A stretch of 64,000 nt of DNA from Hydrogenophaga sp. 2FB (GCF_005503365.1 NZ_SCML01000027.1:1-64000), one strand, 5' to 3'; shown: positions 51,817-61,550, numbered from the stretch's first letter. The notes: generated by a model from the letters alone, not told the origin. A program made the numbers and translations.

Positions 51817-54800
51817 TCAGTTCTTCAGCTCACGCCAGGAGATGCGCCGCGCGCTCCCGGCATTGGGCGGTGGCGGTGGGTTGTTCTCGGTGGTGATCTC
51901 ACCTTTGTTGTTGACGACGATGGTCTGTGTCGCACCGGTGGTGTTCTGGATCGTCGTCAAGCCCTCGATCAGGCTGTTGCCCAGGAAGTACCCGGCGGCC
52001 GCGTCCTTGGATGTGCTGAGGAATGAACCGCTGGTGATGTCAAAGAAGTACAGCCACGATGTGCCACCCGTGGTGCAGGCATTGGTCTCCGGAATGTTGG
52101 TGCCGACCGTGAGAATGCCCAGCTGGCTGGTCATGTCCACGTTCACACGCTCGCCGGTGCTCAGGCTGAAGTCAATGTACCAACCGTCGCGGGTCGACCA
52201 CGACACGGTCTTGGGCGACACGATGGTGCGGGCGCTGCGGGTGGTGCCAGTCAGCACGCCCAGCGTCTGCTGCACCATGTTGGTGTTGTCGCGCAAAACG
52301 CCCAGCGATGTGGTGGAGAGCGTGTCCTTGAAGGTGTAGACCGACTGCAGCGTGGTGTCGCCCGGATCGTCGATGGAAAGATAGCGGCCCGTGCCCACGG
52401 TCACCAGCGCGTACCGGGTCCCGCCGACCTTGACTTCCGACAACTCCGGCTTCGTCGTGATGGGCTGCACCGCGCCGCTGCTGGTGCGGGCCTGGGCCAG
52501 CAGGAAGGCTTCATTGCCGCTGGGGGCCAGGTTGTTGTCCACATCAAAACGCCACACGTTGCCCAGCATGTCGGCGCCATAGACGCGCGCCACGGTGTTG
52601 TCGAGCGTGCTCTGCACCCAGGCGTTGATGGCGCCCAGGTTGCTCGGCGCCGTGGTGGTGCCCGCCGCGGTGGTACCGCTGGTGTAGGTCGGGATCTTGG
52701 AAATCAGGGCGCCCGTTTTCGCGTTGAGCACATAGAGATAACCGTTGCCACTGCCGCTGAGCGTGCCATCGCTGTAGCCCGAACTGAACATCACGACCCA
52801 GGTGCCGCTCTTGAGCTTGGTAATGATTGGGTTGCCGAAGGTGTAGCCCAGGTCGGCTTCCGTGTATTCCCACAGCGCTTTGGGTGCGGCCGGATCGGTC
52901 ACGTCCAGTGCGTAGTACGAACGCCCGCCCTTGTTCAAACCGGCCACCAGCACGGTGCTCCATGCGGTGCCATCGTGGATGTCGGCCACCGTGGGCGCGC
53001 CATCGGCCAGGAACCGGTGCGAATTCGCGTAGTTTTCGTCTGCCAACCGGTGCATGCTGCCCATCACGGCCGTGGGCACGAAGGCCCAGCGCTCATCGCC
53101 AGTGTCGGCATCGAACGCATGCAGCATGCCGTCGTTGGCCGCCGTGTACACCGTGCCCGCGCGCGTGGCGTTGTCCGCCTTGAATGTCGCGTAACCGGTG
53201 TCCGCGTACTTGAAGCTCGGCTTCTTCACATAGACCGGCACCGAGTTCACGATATCGCCCAGCACGTTGCTTGTGCCTTGATCGTCCACGCGGTTGCGGA
53301 ACACCTTGGTTGCGTTACCGCTCGCGTTCTCCAGGCCCTTGTGTCCGCGGAGGTACTTCACCAGGTTATCGCCCGTGGCCGCGGTTTTCTCCGTCGCCCC
53401 GAGCGTGGCGCATTGGCTCAGTTTGGCCGTGCCAGTAGCCGGACACAGGCTGTCAAAGTTCGCCTTGAGTGTTGAGGACAGGTTCGTGTACTCGAACGAC
53501 TTGAGCTTGTTCGTCGTCGACACATCGAAGTAATAGATGTTCCGGGTGTCGGTGGTCGCGGCGACTTTCGTATTGAGGCGCGTCGCCGCCCTCCACAGTG
53601 CCGTGTTGGACACCACGCCGGTGGTGGGATTGATCGTCAGCGCGTGGAGGTCTCCGACCCAGAACTGGGTCTGGTAGGTGGCCAGAAACACAAAGTTGTC
53701 GCCTGCCACTGGCTGGAGGTTGGACGTCGCGGCAGCTGCACCCGAGCCCCGCTGTGAGTCGATGGCTTGCAGCGATTGCTCCAGACTGGCGGCCACCTCC
53801 GTCGGGTCGCTCGCGCTGTAGTACTTGCCGCGTCCATTGACTGCGGCGTGCCACAGGTCGTCGATCCGCTCTGCGCCAGAGTTCGAAATGGGGTTGGGCC
53901 AGGCCTTGCTGCCCTGCTTCAGGTCAAAGAAGTCGCCGGAAGCCTGCGTGAGGTAGTTGGGGTCGTAGTTGAGCAGTCCGGACACACCCAAGCCGAGCGT
54001 CAGGGTGTTCATATGCTGGTGCGTGGCGGCATCCGCGGTCACCGGGGAGACGTTGTTGGTGCATACGTCCTGACCCGACACGGCACCGGTGCAATTGCTG
54101 AGCTCCGTCGTGCGCAAGTCGGTCTTGTAGTAGTACATCGCGATGTCGGCCAGCGTATTGGACGCACCGTTGCCACCGGTGGTCGTGCCGCTTTTTACGT
54201 CGTCTAGTTGCGGTCGCTCGACACCGGAAACCGTGGGCCCATCCTGATTGCCGAAATTGGACGTGCTGCCGAGTTGCTGGTTCCAGCCGGTCGGTTCATC
54301 GTTCGAATTCCAGTATCCGTCGGTGGAGAGAATCGTGTAGTTGCGCTGGCAAGAATATTGAACAGGGTCCGTCTGCCCTGAAATCTTGTTCGCGTAATAG
54401 CGCCCGGCCCGGGCCAATGCCGACCGCAGCGGCGTATAGCCACTGGGTGCTGTTCCATACAGGCGCGAAAAGAAATCAGCCTTCTGGGTCCCGCTATCAA
54501 AATTGCGGATATTCAAAAACTCGGTACCGTCGGTAACCGATGTTGTGTGAATGGAGGCGAAACCAATGCGAAACCGACTGGCATCAAGATCGACAAACAC
54601 ACGCCCCGCAGCCGACCGCGTTGTCAACATTCGGGTGCGATAGTAACTGTACCAATTGGCGTAATTTGTCTTTGCATCCAGACCGGAAGGAGCGGCGATC
54701 GAGTTCGCATCGATCACGAATGAGAAATTGGTGCGGCTGTAACCACTGCCGCATTTTGGCGATCCGGTCGCCGTGTGGGTCGAGTAATAAAATCTCGAAT

Positions 54801-55227
54801 CCGTGTTCTTGGCAATCTCGGTCTCGGGCGTGGACAGGTTGGACAGTTTGCTGAGATCCACCGTCGACGATGAGGAAGAAAATCCATCCTTCTTCGCGCT
54901 GGTGAAGGTGGCATCCGGAAACAAGGTGCCATCCGCCTTGGGCGGTGGCGCATATTTCTTGGTGGGGTCGTAAAAGATCCGGTTGATCGAGGCCGCGCCA
55001 AAGCAGAGATTTTTGTAGCCAACCCCGTCTGGAAGAAAGTCATCGTCCATGGACCCCGAATCGTCCAGCACGAACATCACATTGGGGCGGATGGTCGTAC
55101 TGGGCGTGGTGGCAATCGGCGAATCGCCAATGCTGGGGCCTGCATGAAGGCCTGCGGCCGGCAGGGCGAGCGGCAGCAACACAAACAAGGCGCGGGCCGC
55201 CGAGCGGTAGAGGGATGGGTTCACCAT
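51817..55227 (-). CDS. pilY1: Type IV pilus tip-associated protein PilY1/PilC
   Basis: An 1136-residue secreted protein. The signal peptide is MVNPSLYRSAARALFVLLPL with cleavage near GLHAG. A von Willebrand A-like region starts at MFVLDDSGSMDD (MIDAS DxSGS, residues 55-60). The C-terminal half is the PilC/PilY1 beta-propeller (VYTAANDGMLHAFDADTGDE, GKSGTWVVMFSSGYSDG-like, YVLNAKTGALI, VYGADMLGNVWRFDVDNN), where a calcium site is expected. It caps the pilus and acts in adhesion and surface sensing. The ATG at 55227 has CCGGAGC before it; the frame continues upstream opposite to normal start signals. It is last in the pilin operon. Confidence 0.93.
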   Translation of the reverse strand: MVNPSLYRSAARALFVLLPLALPAAGLHAGPSIGDSPIATTPSTTIRPNVMFVLDDSGSMDDDFLPDGVGYKNLCFGAASINRIFYDPTKKYAPPPKADGTLFPDATFTSAKKDGFSSSSSTVDLSKLSNLSTPETEIAKNTDSRFYYSTHTATGSPKCGSGYSRTNFSFVIDANSIAAPSGLDAKTNYANWYSYYRTRMLTTRSAAGRVFVDLDASRFRIGFASIHTTSVTDGTEFLNIRNFDSGTQKADFFSRLYGTAPSGYTPLRSALARAGRYYANKISGQTDPVQYSCQRNYTILSTDGYWNSNDEPTGWNQQLGSTSNFGNQDGPTVSGVERPQLDDVKSGTTTGGNGASNTLADIAMYYYKTDLRTTELSNCTGAVSGQDVCTNNVSPVTADAATHQHMNTLTLGLGVSGLLNYDPNYLTQASGDFFDLKQGSKAWPNPISNSGAERIDDLWHAAVNGRGKYYSASDPTEVAASLEQSLQAIDSQRGSGAAAATSNLQPVAGDNFVFLATYQTQFWVGDLHALTINPTTGVVSNTALWRAATRLNTKVAATTDTRNIYYFDVSTTNKLKSFEYTNLSSTLKANFDSLCPATGTAKLSQCATLGATEKTAATGDNLVKYLRGHKGLENASGNATKVFRNRVDDQGTSNVLGDIVNSVPVYVKKPSFKYADTGYATFKADNATRAGTVYTAANDGMLHAFDADTGDERWAFVPTAVMGSMHRLADENYANSHRFLADGAPTVADIHDGTAWSTVLVAGLNKGGRSYYALDVTDPAAPKALWEYTEADLGYTFGNPIITKLKSGTWVVMFSSGYSDGTLSGSGNGYLYVLNAKTGALISKIPTYTSGTTAAGTTTAPSNLGAINAWVQSTLDNTVARVYGADMLGNVWRFDVDNNLAPSGNEAFLLAQARTSSGAVQPITTKPELSEVKVGGTRYALVTVGTGRYLSIDDPGDTTLQSVYTFKDTLSTTSLGVLRDNTNMVQQTLGVLTGTTRSARTIVSPKTVSWSTRDGWYIDFSLSTGERVNVDMTSQLGILTVGTNIPETNACTTGGTSWLYFFDITSGSFLSTSKDAAAGYFLGNSLIEGLTTIQNTTGATQTIVVNNKGEITTENNPPPPPNAGSARRISWRELKN

Positions 55228-55259
55228 GAATTGCTCCGGAAATGCTGTGCCTGACTCAC

Positions 55260-55931
55260 TCAGAAATAGGCGATGGTTTCGGTGAAACTGACCGTGCCGC
55301 GCGCGCCGACATTGCGAACGATGATGCGGTAGAAGGGTCCGCCTGACGCAGGCGTGAACCGCACACCACCGCCATACTTGATTTCGCCACCACCGGTTTC
55401 CACGGCAACCTTGTTCAGCGGCACCGAGCAACCGTTGCCGGCGTCCGGCGAACCTGCGGTTTTGCAAAGGCGTGTGATCACCCAGCGGCCGGTGTTCGTG
55501 CCGTAGGTGGTAGCGGCGCTTGGGGTGATGCAGTTGGCGTAGGTTCCCTCGACGGCGTAAGCACAGTCGTCACTGTTCCAGTCCACCAGCGCACGGGCAT
55601 TGCCGAACGAGCCATTGGCAGTGGGGTCCAACACATCCAGACTACTGGCGAAATAGCCGTTGGCGGCATCGTCCTTGTCCAATGTGTTTCCCGTGTTCTT
55701 TCCGGCGAGCCAGGTGAGGGCCTCGTTGGCGACCAGATCACTGCCCGCCGTGGCATCCTGCTTGAATCCAATGTTGCCAATCACCAATGAGCCCGTATCC
55801 ACCATCCGAACCAGCCCGAGTGCGGCAAAAGCCAGTGAAATCAGCGCAATCAAAGCAAACAGCAGGGAAACCCCATGCTGCGTTCTTGATGGATTGTTCG
55901 GGGAATGCATGCTTTTGGACATCATGGTCAT
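55260..55931 (-). CDS. pilX: Minor pilin-like protein PilX
   Basis: About 223 residues. The N-terminal hydrophobic helix SLLFALIALISLAFAALGLV follows a prepilin site (RTQHG-V); as in other PilX proteins the Glu at position 5 of mature pilins is missing. LVANEALTWLA is typical of PilX family members (COG4726). The exact start is uncertain: ATGs at 55931 and 55922 and a GTG at 55937 all lie in frame and none has a strong ribosome site. It sits between pilW (20 bases) and pilY1 (32 bases). Confidence 0.88.
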   Translation of the reverse strand: MTMMSKSMHSPNNPSRTQHGVSLLFALIALISLAFAALGLVRMVDTGSLVIGNIGFKQDATAGSDLVANEALTWLAGKNTGNTLDKDDAANGYFASSLDVLDPTANGSFGNARALVDWNSDDCAYAVEGTYANCITPSAATTYGTNTGRWVITRLCKTAGSPDAGNGCSVPLNKVAVETGGGEIKYGGGVRFTPASGGPFYRIIVRNVGARGTVSFTETIAYF

Positions 55932-55951
55932 TTTCACGGGCACACTGAATT

Positions 55952-57082
55952 TCACGTCGAGCGCCACAGCATGTTTCGCAATGGCACAGTGGTCTCGTAC
56001 ACCTTGTAGCGGTACCTCTGCCAATCGGGCAGGTTGTCAATCTTGATCGACACGCACTTGGAAGCACCGCAGTCGACAGCACCGGATACCGACATGGCGG
56101 TGCCCACATCCCACTGGGGACTCGACTGCGTGACAATGTCTCTTTCGAACTGGGTGCTGCGGGCCACAATTCCGATTCGCACGGTCAATATCTGCGTCCA
56201 GCCGGCCTGGGTAGTGGGTGTCACCTTGTCGTACGTATCGACGGCCCCATCGGCATTGGTGTCCTTGCCGTAAAAAGCTTGCAACTGGACAATGTTGGGA
56301 AACAGATCCTGGGTGGTGACAGCGCCCGACGCAGAGGAAAAGGTGGAGAGCTGCAAATTCAAACCGGCAGAAATGCTGTACGAGCGGTTGATGATTGCAC
56401 CCAGATTGAGCAGGTAACTCCCGGTGTTGTAACCTCCGGCAGGAAATATTGTGGAGCCACCCGGGTTGTTCCAGTCGCTTTGTCCGCTGTTGTGCAACAC
56501 CTGGTTGTTGCCCAGGCCGGGGCCGGATCCCGATTTGCTGTCCGTGACCTGAAACAAGCTGCACCAATTGCTGGCATCCGGCGTCTCCGGCACGGCCAAC
56601 ATGAAATCGCCGTCTGCAATGCCAACGCCTGAATTCACGAAGAAGTTGGCGGCATTGGCGGGATGGTCTTTGACGATCAAGGCGGGAACAGAGAAATTGT
56701 CCTTGTTGCTGCCCAGCACCCGAACGGTATCGGGCGCACCCGATGCGCCAGCGGTGATCACCACCGGCGCGAGCGTAAAACTGGATGCGGTGCCTTTGTA
56801 GCTGGAGCGAATTTCACAGCCCAATGAGGAATTGACCGCCGTGAGCCCGTAACCCGCTTCCTTGAGATCGCGCTCCAGCGTGTACAGCGACAGCGTGCCA
56901 TTGACCTGCGCATCGGCGCCACTGGTGGTCGATCGTTTTTGCGCCTCGCTGAATGCCATGGTCTGGCTGATGACCAGGACGGCGAGCAACCCGATCACGA
57001 TTCCCACCATCAATTCGATCAACGTCACACCGTGTTGATGAACAACGGGCGATACCGATGTCTTCGAATACGGATATCTCAT
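55952..57082 (-). CDS. pilW: Minor pilin-like protein PilW
   Basis: A 376-residue PilW-family protein that belongs to the minor pilin complex initiating type IV pilus assembly. The type III signal is QHG-VTLIELMVGIVIGLLA with Glu5 conserved; the rest is a long globular domain with several cysteines (LGCEIRSSY, NWCSLF, DCGASKC). Its start overlaps the stop of pilV by four bases (ATGA), so they are translationally coupled. Confidence 0.93.
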   Translation of the reverse strand: MRYPYSKTSVSPVVHQHGVTLIELMVGIVIGLLAVLVISQTMAFSEAQKRSTTSGADAQVNGTLSLYTLERDLKEAGYGLTAVNSSLGCEIRSSYKGTASSFTLAPVVITAGASGAPDTVRVLGSNKDNFSVPALIVKDHPANAANFFVNSGVGIADGDFMLAVPETPDASNWCSLFQVTDSKSGSGPGLGNNQVLHNSGQSDWNNPGGSTIFPAGGYNTGSYLLNLGAIINRSYSISAGLNLQLSTFSSASGAVTTQDLFPNIVQLQAFYGKDTNADGAVDTYDKVTPTTQAGWTQILTVRIGIVARSTQFERDIVTQSSPQWDVGTAMSVSGAVDCGASKCVSIKIDNLPDWQRYRYKVYETTVPLRNMLWRST

Positions 57083-57522
57083 ATCTGAATCACCGTTGAA
57101 GTGGTGTAGTTGTGTGTGCCATCGCCCGGGGTTGTCCAGCTCACCGTGACCGTGACAGCACCCGCCGTGGCACCGCTGCCCACCGCCACGGCCACCGTAC
57201 CGCCCGGCATCACACGCTCAACCTTGGTTTTCCATTCATTGCAGCGGGCATAGGACGCACAGCTCGCCGTGGCATAGCTCCCGACATTGCCGGCATCACC
57301 CCACATCGTTCCCACGATTTCGTTGGCCAGGAAACTGGCATCGCCTCGCAACTTGGCTTCCGTCTGGTTCCGCGTCATCGCGCCCTGAAGCCCGACCAAT
57401 GCGAGCACACCCACGGTGAACAGCAGCACGGCCACCAATGCCTCGATCAGGACAATGCCGCGCCCTGATGTCCTGGAGGAAAAATCACGCGGAAACCGTG
57501 ATGGAATTTTTCGATGTTTCAT
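57079..57522 (-). CDS. pilV: Minor pilin PilV
   Basis: A 147-residue type IV pilus modification protein PilV. The prepilin motif is SGRG-IVLIEALVAVLLFTVG with Glu5; LVGLQGAMTRNQTEAKLRGD and FLANEIVGTMWGD are characteristic. The ATG at 57522 is preferred over 57540. It lies 11 bases after fimT. Confidence 0.92.
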   Translation of the reverse strand: MKHRKIPSRFPRDFSSRTSGRGIVLIEALVAVLLFTVGVLALVGLQGAMTRNQTEAKLRGDASFLANEIVGTMWGDAGNVGSYATASCASYARCNEWKTKVERVMPGGTVAVAVGSGATAGAVTVTVSWTTPGDGTHNYTTSTVIQI

Positions 57523-57533
57523 GGTTGCCAAAC

Positions 57534-58151
57534 TCAGCATTTGCGAGGGTCGGTCGTGTCGGTGACCACCGGATCACAGAGGCGCACGGCGCCGCCACTT
57601 GAAATCTGCAAGCGAAGTGAGCGCGTTCCGGTGGTTGGCGAGGTGACGTTGATGCGCGCCAACGCGTTGGCGGCACCGTTGGTGAGCCCGAACCCGGTGA
57701 AGGTCACTGACGATGAGGCATTGCCCGAGGCATCGGTCCCTTCCACCGTGGCTGCGGCACCGCCCTCGCCGCCCGCCTTCTTCGCCACGATGCGGGGAAC
57801 GACCGAACTGGATGGGTCGGCCGCACACTTGGACGTGGGGTCGTCCAGGCTGACCACCCACGACGTTCCCTCAGCCGACACAACACAGGTGTCGTCCAGA
57901 ATGGCAGGGTTGTCGGGTGAGACGAGCGTGAATCGCACGGCCTGGTTGCGTTTGACGGCCTCTCCCCTGGCGAGCTGCAGGCCTGTCGTCATGGCTTCTG
58001 CGGAGTTCCGGATCTGGGTATTCAGGAGCCAGGTCTGAAAACTCGGCGCCCCCAACGCGATCAACAACGCCAGAATCACCAGCGTGATGGCAACTTCTAT
58101 CAGCGAAACGCCGCTGTGACGCGACTTTTCGCCTGTTCGATGCATCAGCAT
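57534..58151 (-). CDS. fimT: FimT/GspH-type minor pilin
   Basis: About 205 residues. The processing site HSG-VSLIEVAITLVILALLIA precedes the GspH/FimT domain (TQIRNSAEAMTTGLQLARGE, AVKRNQAVRFTL). The start overlaps the stop of the pilE-like gene (ATG at 58149-58151; stop at 58145-58147); an ATG two codons later is an alternative. Family members are minor pseudopilins and in some species bind DNA. Confidence 0.91.
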   Translation of the reverse strand: MLMHRTGEKSRHSGVSLIEVAITLVILALLIALGAPSFQTWLLNTQIRNSAEAMTTGLQLARGEAVKRNQAVRFTLVSPDNPAILDDTCVVSAEGTSWVVSLDDPTSKCAADPSSSVVPRIVAKKAGGEGGAAATVEGTDASGNASSSVTFTGFGLTNGAANALARINVTSPTTGTRSLRLQISSGGAVRLCDPVVTDTTDPRKC

Positions 58152-58636
58152 TCATCTCCCCTGGCCAGCCAACAGGCCTTGCCTGTCACCGTCTGGTTCT
58201 TGAATTTCGTCGTTCCCTTGATATTGCCGCTGGTCAGCGTGAATACATTTCCCACCGCAATTCCGTTGGATCCCGTCGCCGTCAATGTGTAGGATTGATT
58301 GTCGGTAGCGCTTCCCAGCGCGCAGGCATAGGTGAATTTTGCACCAACCGGTGCAAAAGTATTCCATGCGGGCGCACCCGTTCCATTCGCGCAAACCACA
58401 CCACCAGCAGCACCATATCCACGGTAATCCTGGTAATACTGCTCCATCTTGACGCGGTAATCGGATAAAGCGCCAAATGCTTCCTGAACAGCCCCGCGCC
58501 TGACATAGTTCTGGTACGACGGATAGGCCACGCTCGCCAGAATTCCGATGATTGCCACGACAATCATCAACTCGACCAAGGTAAATCCGGTCGAGGATTT
58601 TTTTGATTTTCTAAGAGCGATTTTTTTTGTTTTCAA
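58145..58636 (-). CDS. pilE: PilE-type pilin, first gene of the minor pilin operon
   Basis: A 163-residue pilin with the strong signature TG-FTLVELMIVVAIIGILAS (cleavage after Gly17), then YPSYQNYVRRGAVQEAFGAL and LSDYRVKMEQYYQDYRGYG, typical of the PilE/PulG-like minor pilins (COG4968). Two cysteines near the end (KACWLARGDEC) form the likely disulfide loop. In many genomes pilE is last in this operon, after pilY1; here it is first. Confidence 0.91.
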   Translation of the reverse strand: MKTKKIALRKSKKSSTGFTLVELMIVVAIIGILASVAYPSYQNYVRRGAVQEAFGALSDYRVKMEQYYQDYRGYGAAGGVVCANGTGAPAWNTFAPVGAKFTYACALGSATDNQSYTLTATGSNGIAVGNVFTLTSGNIKGTTKFKNQTVTGKACWLARGDEC

Positions 58637-59201
58637 TTTGAAACTCCTGCAAAATCAGAGCAATTCAGGAAATTAATAAAATTTCAATCAAATTCATCAA
58701 ATTGCGTCGTCACGGCCTACTCAATTACCACAAACTATAACGTAGCACGACACCGGCAGGGCGACCGGAAGGCACCCGAAATCGACCACGTGTCGCAGTG
58801 CGACGAGCACTTCGAATGGCAAACGCTACGCCCAAAAAGATAAGCGTAGCCATTAATAATCAACTCATCTGTTAATTATTTGTCAAATTCTTCTGATGGT
58901 GCTTCTTTTGAACTATTAAACACAAACTTTATTATTAAAATTTGAATTCAATCACCGGCTTGAGGCGCGCTCGGGTCTGAGGCGTGCGTCGACGGACCCG
59001 CATCTCGGCGGATGTTCTTCAAGGTGGATGTCATGCGCTCGGTTGAGCGCACGGGCTGCAATGGCAGCCGGTCAGGTTCGGACGGTAGCGATGACCGGGT
59101 GGTCCACCGTATGCCGAAGAAGCTTGTATGGGAAGCCCGCTGCCTCGTCGAGCGCCTTGGTGGCGTTGGCGCTCGGAGCAGGCTCTATACGTCGCAAATG
59201 C
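58637..59201. other. AT-rich intergenic region upstream of the pilin operon
   Basis: About 565 bases. From 58637 to about 58960 it is strikingly AT-rich for this GC-rich neighbourhood and presumably holds the pilE promoter; TTGATG, 17 bases and ATTAAT in the leftward sense is one weak sigma-70-like candidate. The rest, up to the CoA transferase stop, shows no credible gene or recognised RNA. Confidence 0.5.
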
Positions 59202-60413
59202 CTACTTGGGGCAGCTTTCCGCAGGAACGCCCAGCTCATCGAGAATTTGATCGGTGTGCTCGCCCAGGCGCGGTGGCCCTTGGCGGGGCCCCAAGGGACG
59301 CCCGTTCCACTTGAAGCCGATCGAAGGCACGTGCAGCATGGCGCCGGTGCGTCGATCCGCCACGAGTTGCTGCACGCCCCGCACCGCCATATGAGGTTCG
59401 CTCAGGATTTCCCCGAGATTTCGCACACGGGCCACCGGCACGTGGGCGTCGGAAAACCGGGTCTCCCACTCGCTGGCCGATCGGGTGGCCAGGCGCTGCG
59501 CCAGCAACGCACGGAAGGCATCGACATGTTGGCCGCGCGCTTGGGGTGTGGAGAACCGCGGGTCGGCCGCCGCTTCATCGGCCCCCAGCACCTGCATGGC
59601 ACGCTGAAACTGCCCCTCGTTGTTCGCCGTCATCGACAACAGGCCATCGGCGGTCGGGAAAATGCCCGACATGGGGCTGCCACTGGCGGCGGTGTTGCCG
59701 TTGGCGCGCGGCGCGATGCCGGCGTTCTTCAGCACCGACACCGTGGAGGCCATCGCGACCAGCGTCGCGTCGAGCATGGCCACGTCGATGCGCTGCGGCT
59801 GCCCGGTGCGGTCCCGCTCCATCAAAGCGGCCAGAACGGCGAACGCGCCGTGCACGCCGGTGAGGTAGTCCACCATCGGCGGGCCAATGCGGTTGGGCAC
59901 ATTCTCTGGCGAGCCGGTCAGCATCGTGACGCCGCTGGCGGCCTGCACCACGTGGTCGTACGCCGGGCGGCGGCTCATCTCGCCGTCCTGCCCGTAGCCC
60001 GAGATGGAGCAATACACCACATCCGGATTGCGCGCCTTCACCGCCTCATAGCCGATACCGAGGCGGTCCGCGACGCCGGGCGCGAAATTCTCGACGACGA
60101 TGTCGCACAGGTCGGCCAAGGCCAATGCGCAATCAAGCCCATCGGACGTGCTGAGATCGACCACGATGGAGCGCTTGTCCGCGTTCTGCGCCACGAACTG
60201 GGCCGACAAATCCGGTGCATCGAGGACGGCTGCGCCTTCGCGCGCCCAGTCCCCTCCTCCCGGCTTCTCGACCTTGATCACGTCAGCGCCCAGGAGCGCC
60301 AACTGGTAGGTGGCGTACGGGCCCGACAGCACGGTGGTGAAGTCGAGCACACGAACGCCTTTCAACGGCGCCGGACGGCTGGGCGTCGAGCCCTCGGTAT
60401 GCGTGGCGGTCAA
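59202..60413 (-). CDS. CaiB/BaiF-family CoA transferase
   Basis: A 403-residue class III CoA transferase. The hallmarks are GVRVLDFTTVLSGPYATYQL, LGADVIKVEKPGGGD, DLCDIVVENFAPGVADRLGI and the catalytic Asp153 in AYDHVVQAASG, followed by PVARVRNLGEI near the end. These enzymes move CoA between carboxylic acids by a covalent Asp-anhydride route. The apparent start is a TTG two bases after the stop of the binding protein gene, suggesting coupled translation. Presumably it activates the acid imported by that binding protein. Confidence 0.92.
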   Translation of the reverse strand: MTATHTEGSTPSRPAPLKGVRVLDFTTVLSGPYATYQLALLGADVIKVEKPGGGDWAREGAAVLDAPDLSAQFVAQNADKRSIVVDLSTSDGLDCALALADLCDIVVENFAPGVADRLGIGYEAVKARNPDVVYCSISGYGQDGEMSRRPAYDHVVQAASGVTMLTGSPENVPNRIGPPMVDYLTGVHGAFAVLAALMERDRTGQPQRIDVAMLDATLVAMASTVSVLKNAGIAPRANGNTAASGSPMSGIFPTADGLLSMTANNEGQFQRAMQVLGADEAAADPRFSTPQARGQHVDAFRALLAQRLATRSASEWETRFSDAHVPVARVRNLGEILSEPHMAVRGVQQLVADRRTGAMLHVPSIGFKWNGRPLGPRQGPPRLGEHTDQILDELGVPAESCPK

Positions 60414-60414
60414 G

Positions 60415-61428
60415 TCAGTCCACCTTCAAATGGAGTTGCTGCGCCAGCTGGCCCAGCCGTTCATGGTCTTTCTGCAAGGTGGCCGCGAACGCCTGGGGCG
60501 TGCCGTCGGCAACACTCAACCCGTGCCCCGCCAGCCGCGCCTTCATCGTGGGCTGCGACAGGATTTCGCGCACGTCTCGGTTGACCTTGTTCACGATGGC
60601 CTCCGGCGTGCCCGCGGGCGCGAACATGCCGAGCCAGGGGATGACGGGTGCGTAACCGGGGATGACCTCGCCCAGCGACGGCACGTCGGGCAGATCGGGA
60701 TGGCGATTCGGGCCAGCCGCCAGCGCCACCACCTTGCCGGCCTTGATCTGCGGCAGCAGCACGGCCGATGTTTCCTGCTGGAGCTGCAAACGCCCGCCCA
60801 TCACGTCGGTCAACACCGCCGGCGCGCTCTTGTAGGGCACGTGCTGCGCCTGCAGCCCGGTGCGCTGCTTGATGGCTTCCATGTTCAGGTGCGGAACCGT
60901 GCCGTTGCCCGCCGTGCCGTAGTTGAGCGCGGTCGGATTCTTCTTGCTGTAGTCGATCAGCTGCGCCCACGTCTTCACGCCCAGTTGCGGGTTTGCCACC
61001 ACGATGAAATCGGGGTAGGCCACATTGACGATGGGCGCGAAATCGCGGCGCGGGTCGTACCCCACATTGGCATACACGTGCGGGTTCACCGCCATCGCCG
61101 CCATCGCCGAGAACAGCAGCGTGTAGCCATCAGGCGCCGACCGTGCGGCGATCTGCGCACCCAGGCTGCCGCCTTGGCCGGGCTTGTTTTCCACCACCAC
61201 GGGTTGGCCCCACTTGGTGGCCAGGCTCTCGGCGATCACGCGCGCGAGAACGTCCGTGACGTTGCCGGCGCCGTAGCTGACGACCAGGCGAACAGGGCGT
61301 TGCGGGTATGTCGTCGCATCGTTGGCGAGTGCAGCGCCGGTCCCTGTGAGCAGGGCGATGCCAATGCCCGCGAGCGCGATACGTCGGCGCTGCCAGTGGG
61401 GCGAGGTGGTGCGGTGTGGGCTTGTCAT
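60415..61428 (-). CDS. Bug-family (TctC-like) periplasmic binding protein
   Basis: A 337-residue binding protein of the tripartite tricarboxylate/Bug family, so abundant in Burkholderiales. A signal peptide (hydrophobic IALAGIGIALLTGTGAALA) precedes the mature part, which opens YPQRPVRLVVSYGAGNVTDV; VVENKPGQGGSLGAQIAARS and APDGYTLLF are diagnostic. The ATG at 61428 has GGAGAC before it; an upstream in-frame start would add 37 residues across the divergent promoter. It forms a unit with the CoA transferase. It might also serve the tctBA pair, which lacks a binding protein, though distance argues against it. Confidence 0.93.
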   Translation of the reverse strand: MTSPHRTTSPHWQRRRIALAGIGIALLTGTGAALANDATTYPQRPVRLVVSYGAGNVTDVLARVIAESLATKWGQPVVVENKPGQGGSLGAQIAARSAPDGYTLLFSAMAAMAVNPHVYANVGYDPRRDFAPIVNVAYPDFIVVANPQLGVKTWAQLIDYSKKNPTALNYGTAGNGTVPHLNMEAIKQRTGLQAQHVPYKSAPAVLTDVMGGRLQLQQETSAVLLPQIKAGKVVALAAGPNRHPDLPDVPSLGEVIPGYAPVIPWLGMFAPAGTPEAIVNKVNRDVREILSQPTMKARLAGHGLSVADGTPQAFAATLQKDHERLGQLAQQLHLKVD

Positions 61429-61532
61429 GTCGTGTCTCCGTGTGGTCGTCGAGCCATCCGTTTCGTGGCTGCGCACGGTGCGATTGTGGTGTGGCACAAA
61501 TTTCCTTGGAACTATTGGTTTTGAAGTACGCC

Positions 61533-61547
61533 ATTCCATTTCGGAAT
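61533..61547. promoter_or_regulatory. LysR-type T-N11-A site in the divergent promoter region
   Basis: ATTCCATTTCGGAAT has perfect 5-base inverted arms and contains TTCCATTTCGGAA, a T-N11-A LysR box. It ends three bases before the ATG of the LysR gene and about 105 bases from the divergent binding protein gene, consistent with autorepression and control of both. Confidence 0.6.
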
Positions 61548-61550
61548 AGT

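Noticed and set aside
59012..59314. Small + strand frame before the CoA transferase 3' end
   Set aside because: Extends into the antisense of a well-defined CoA transferase and has no motif; considered non-coding.
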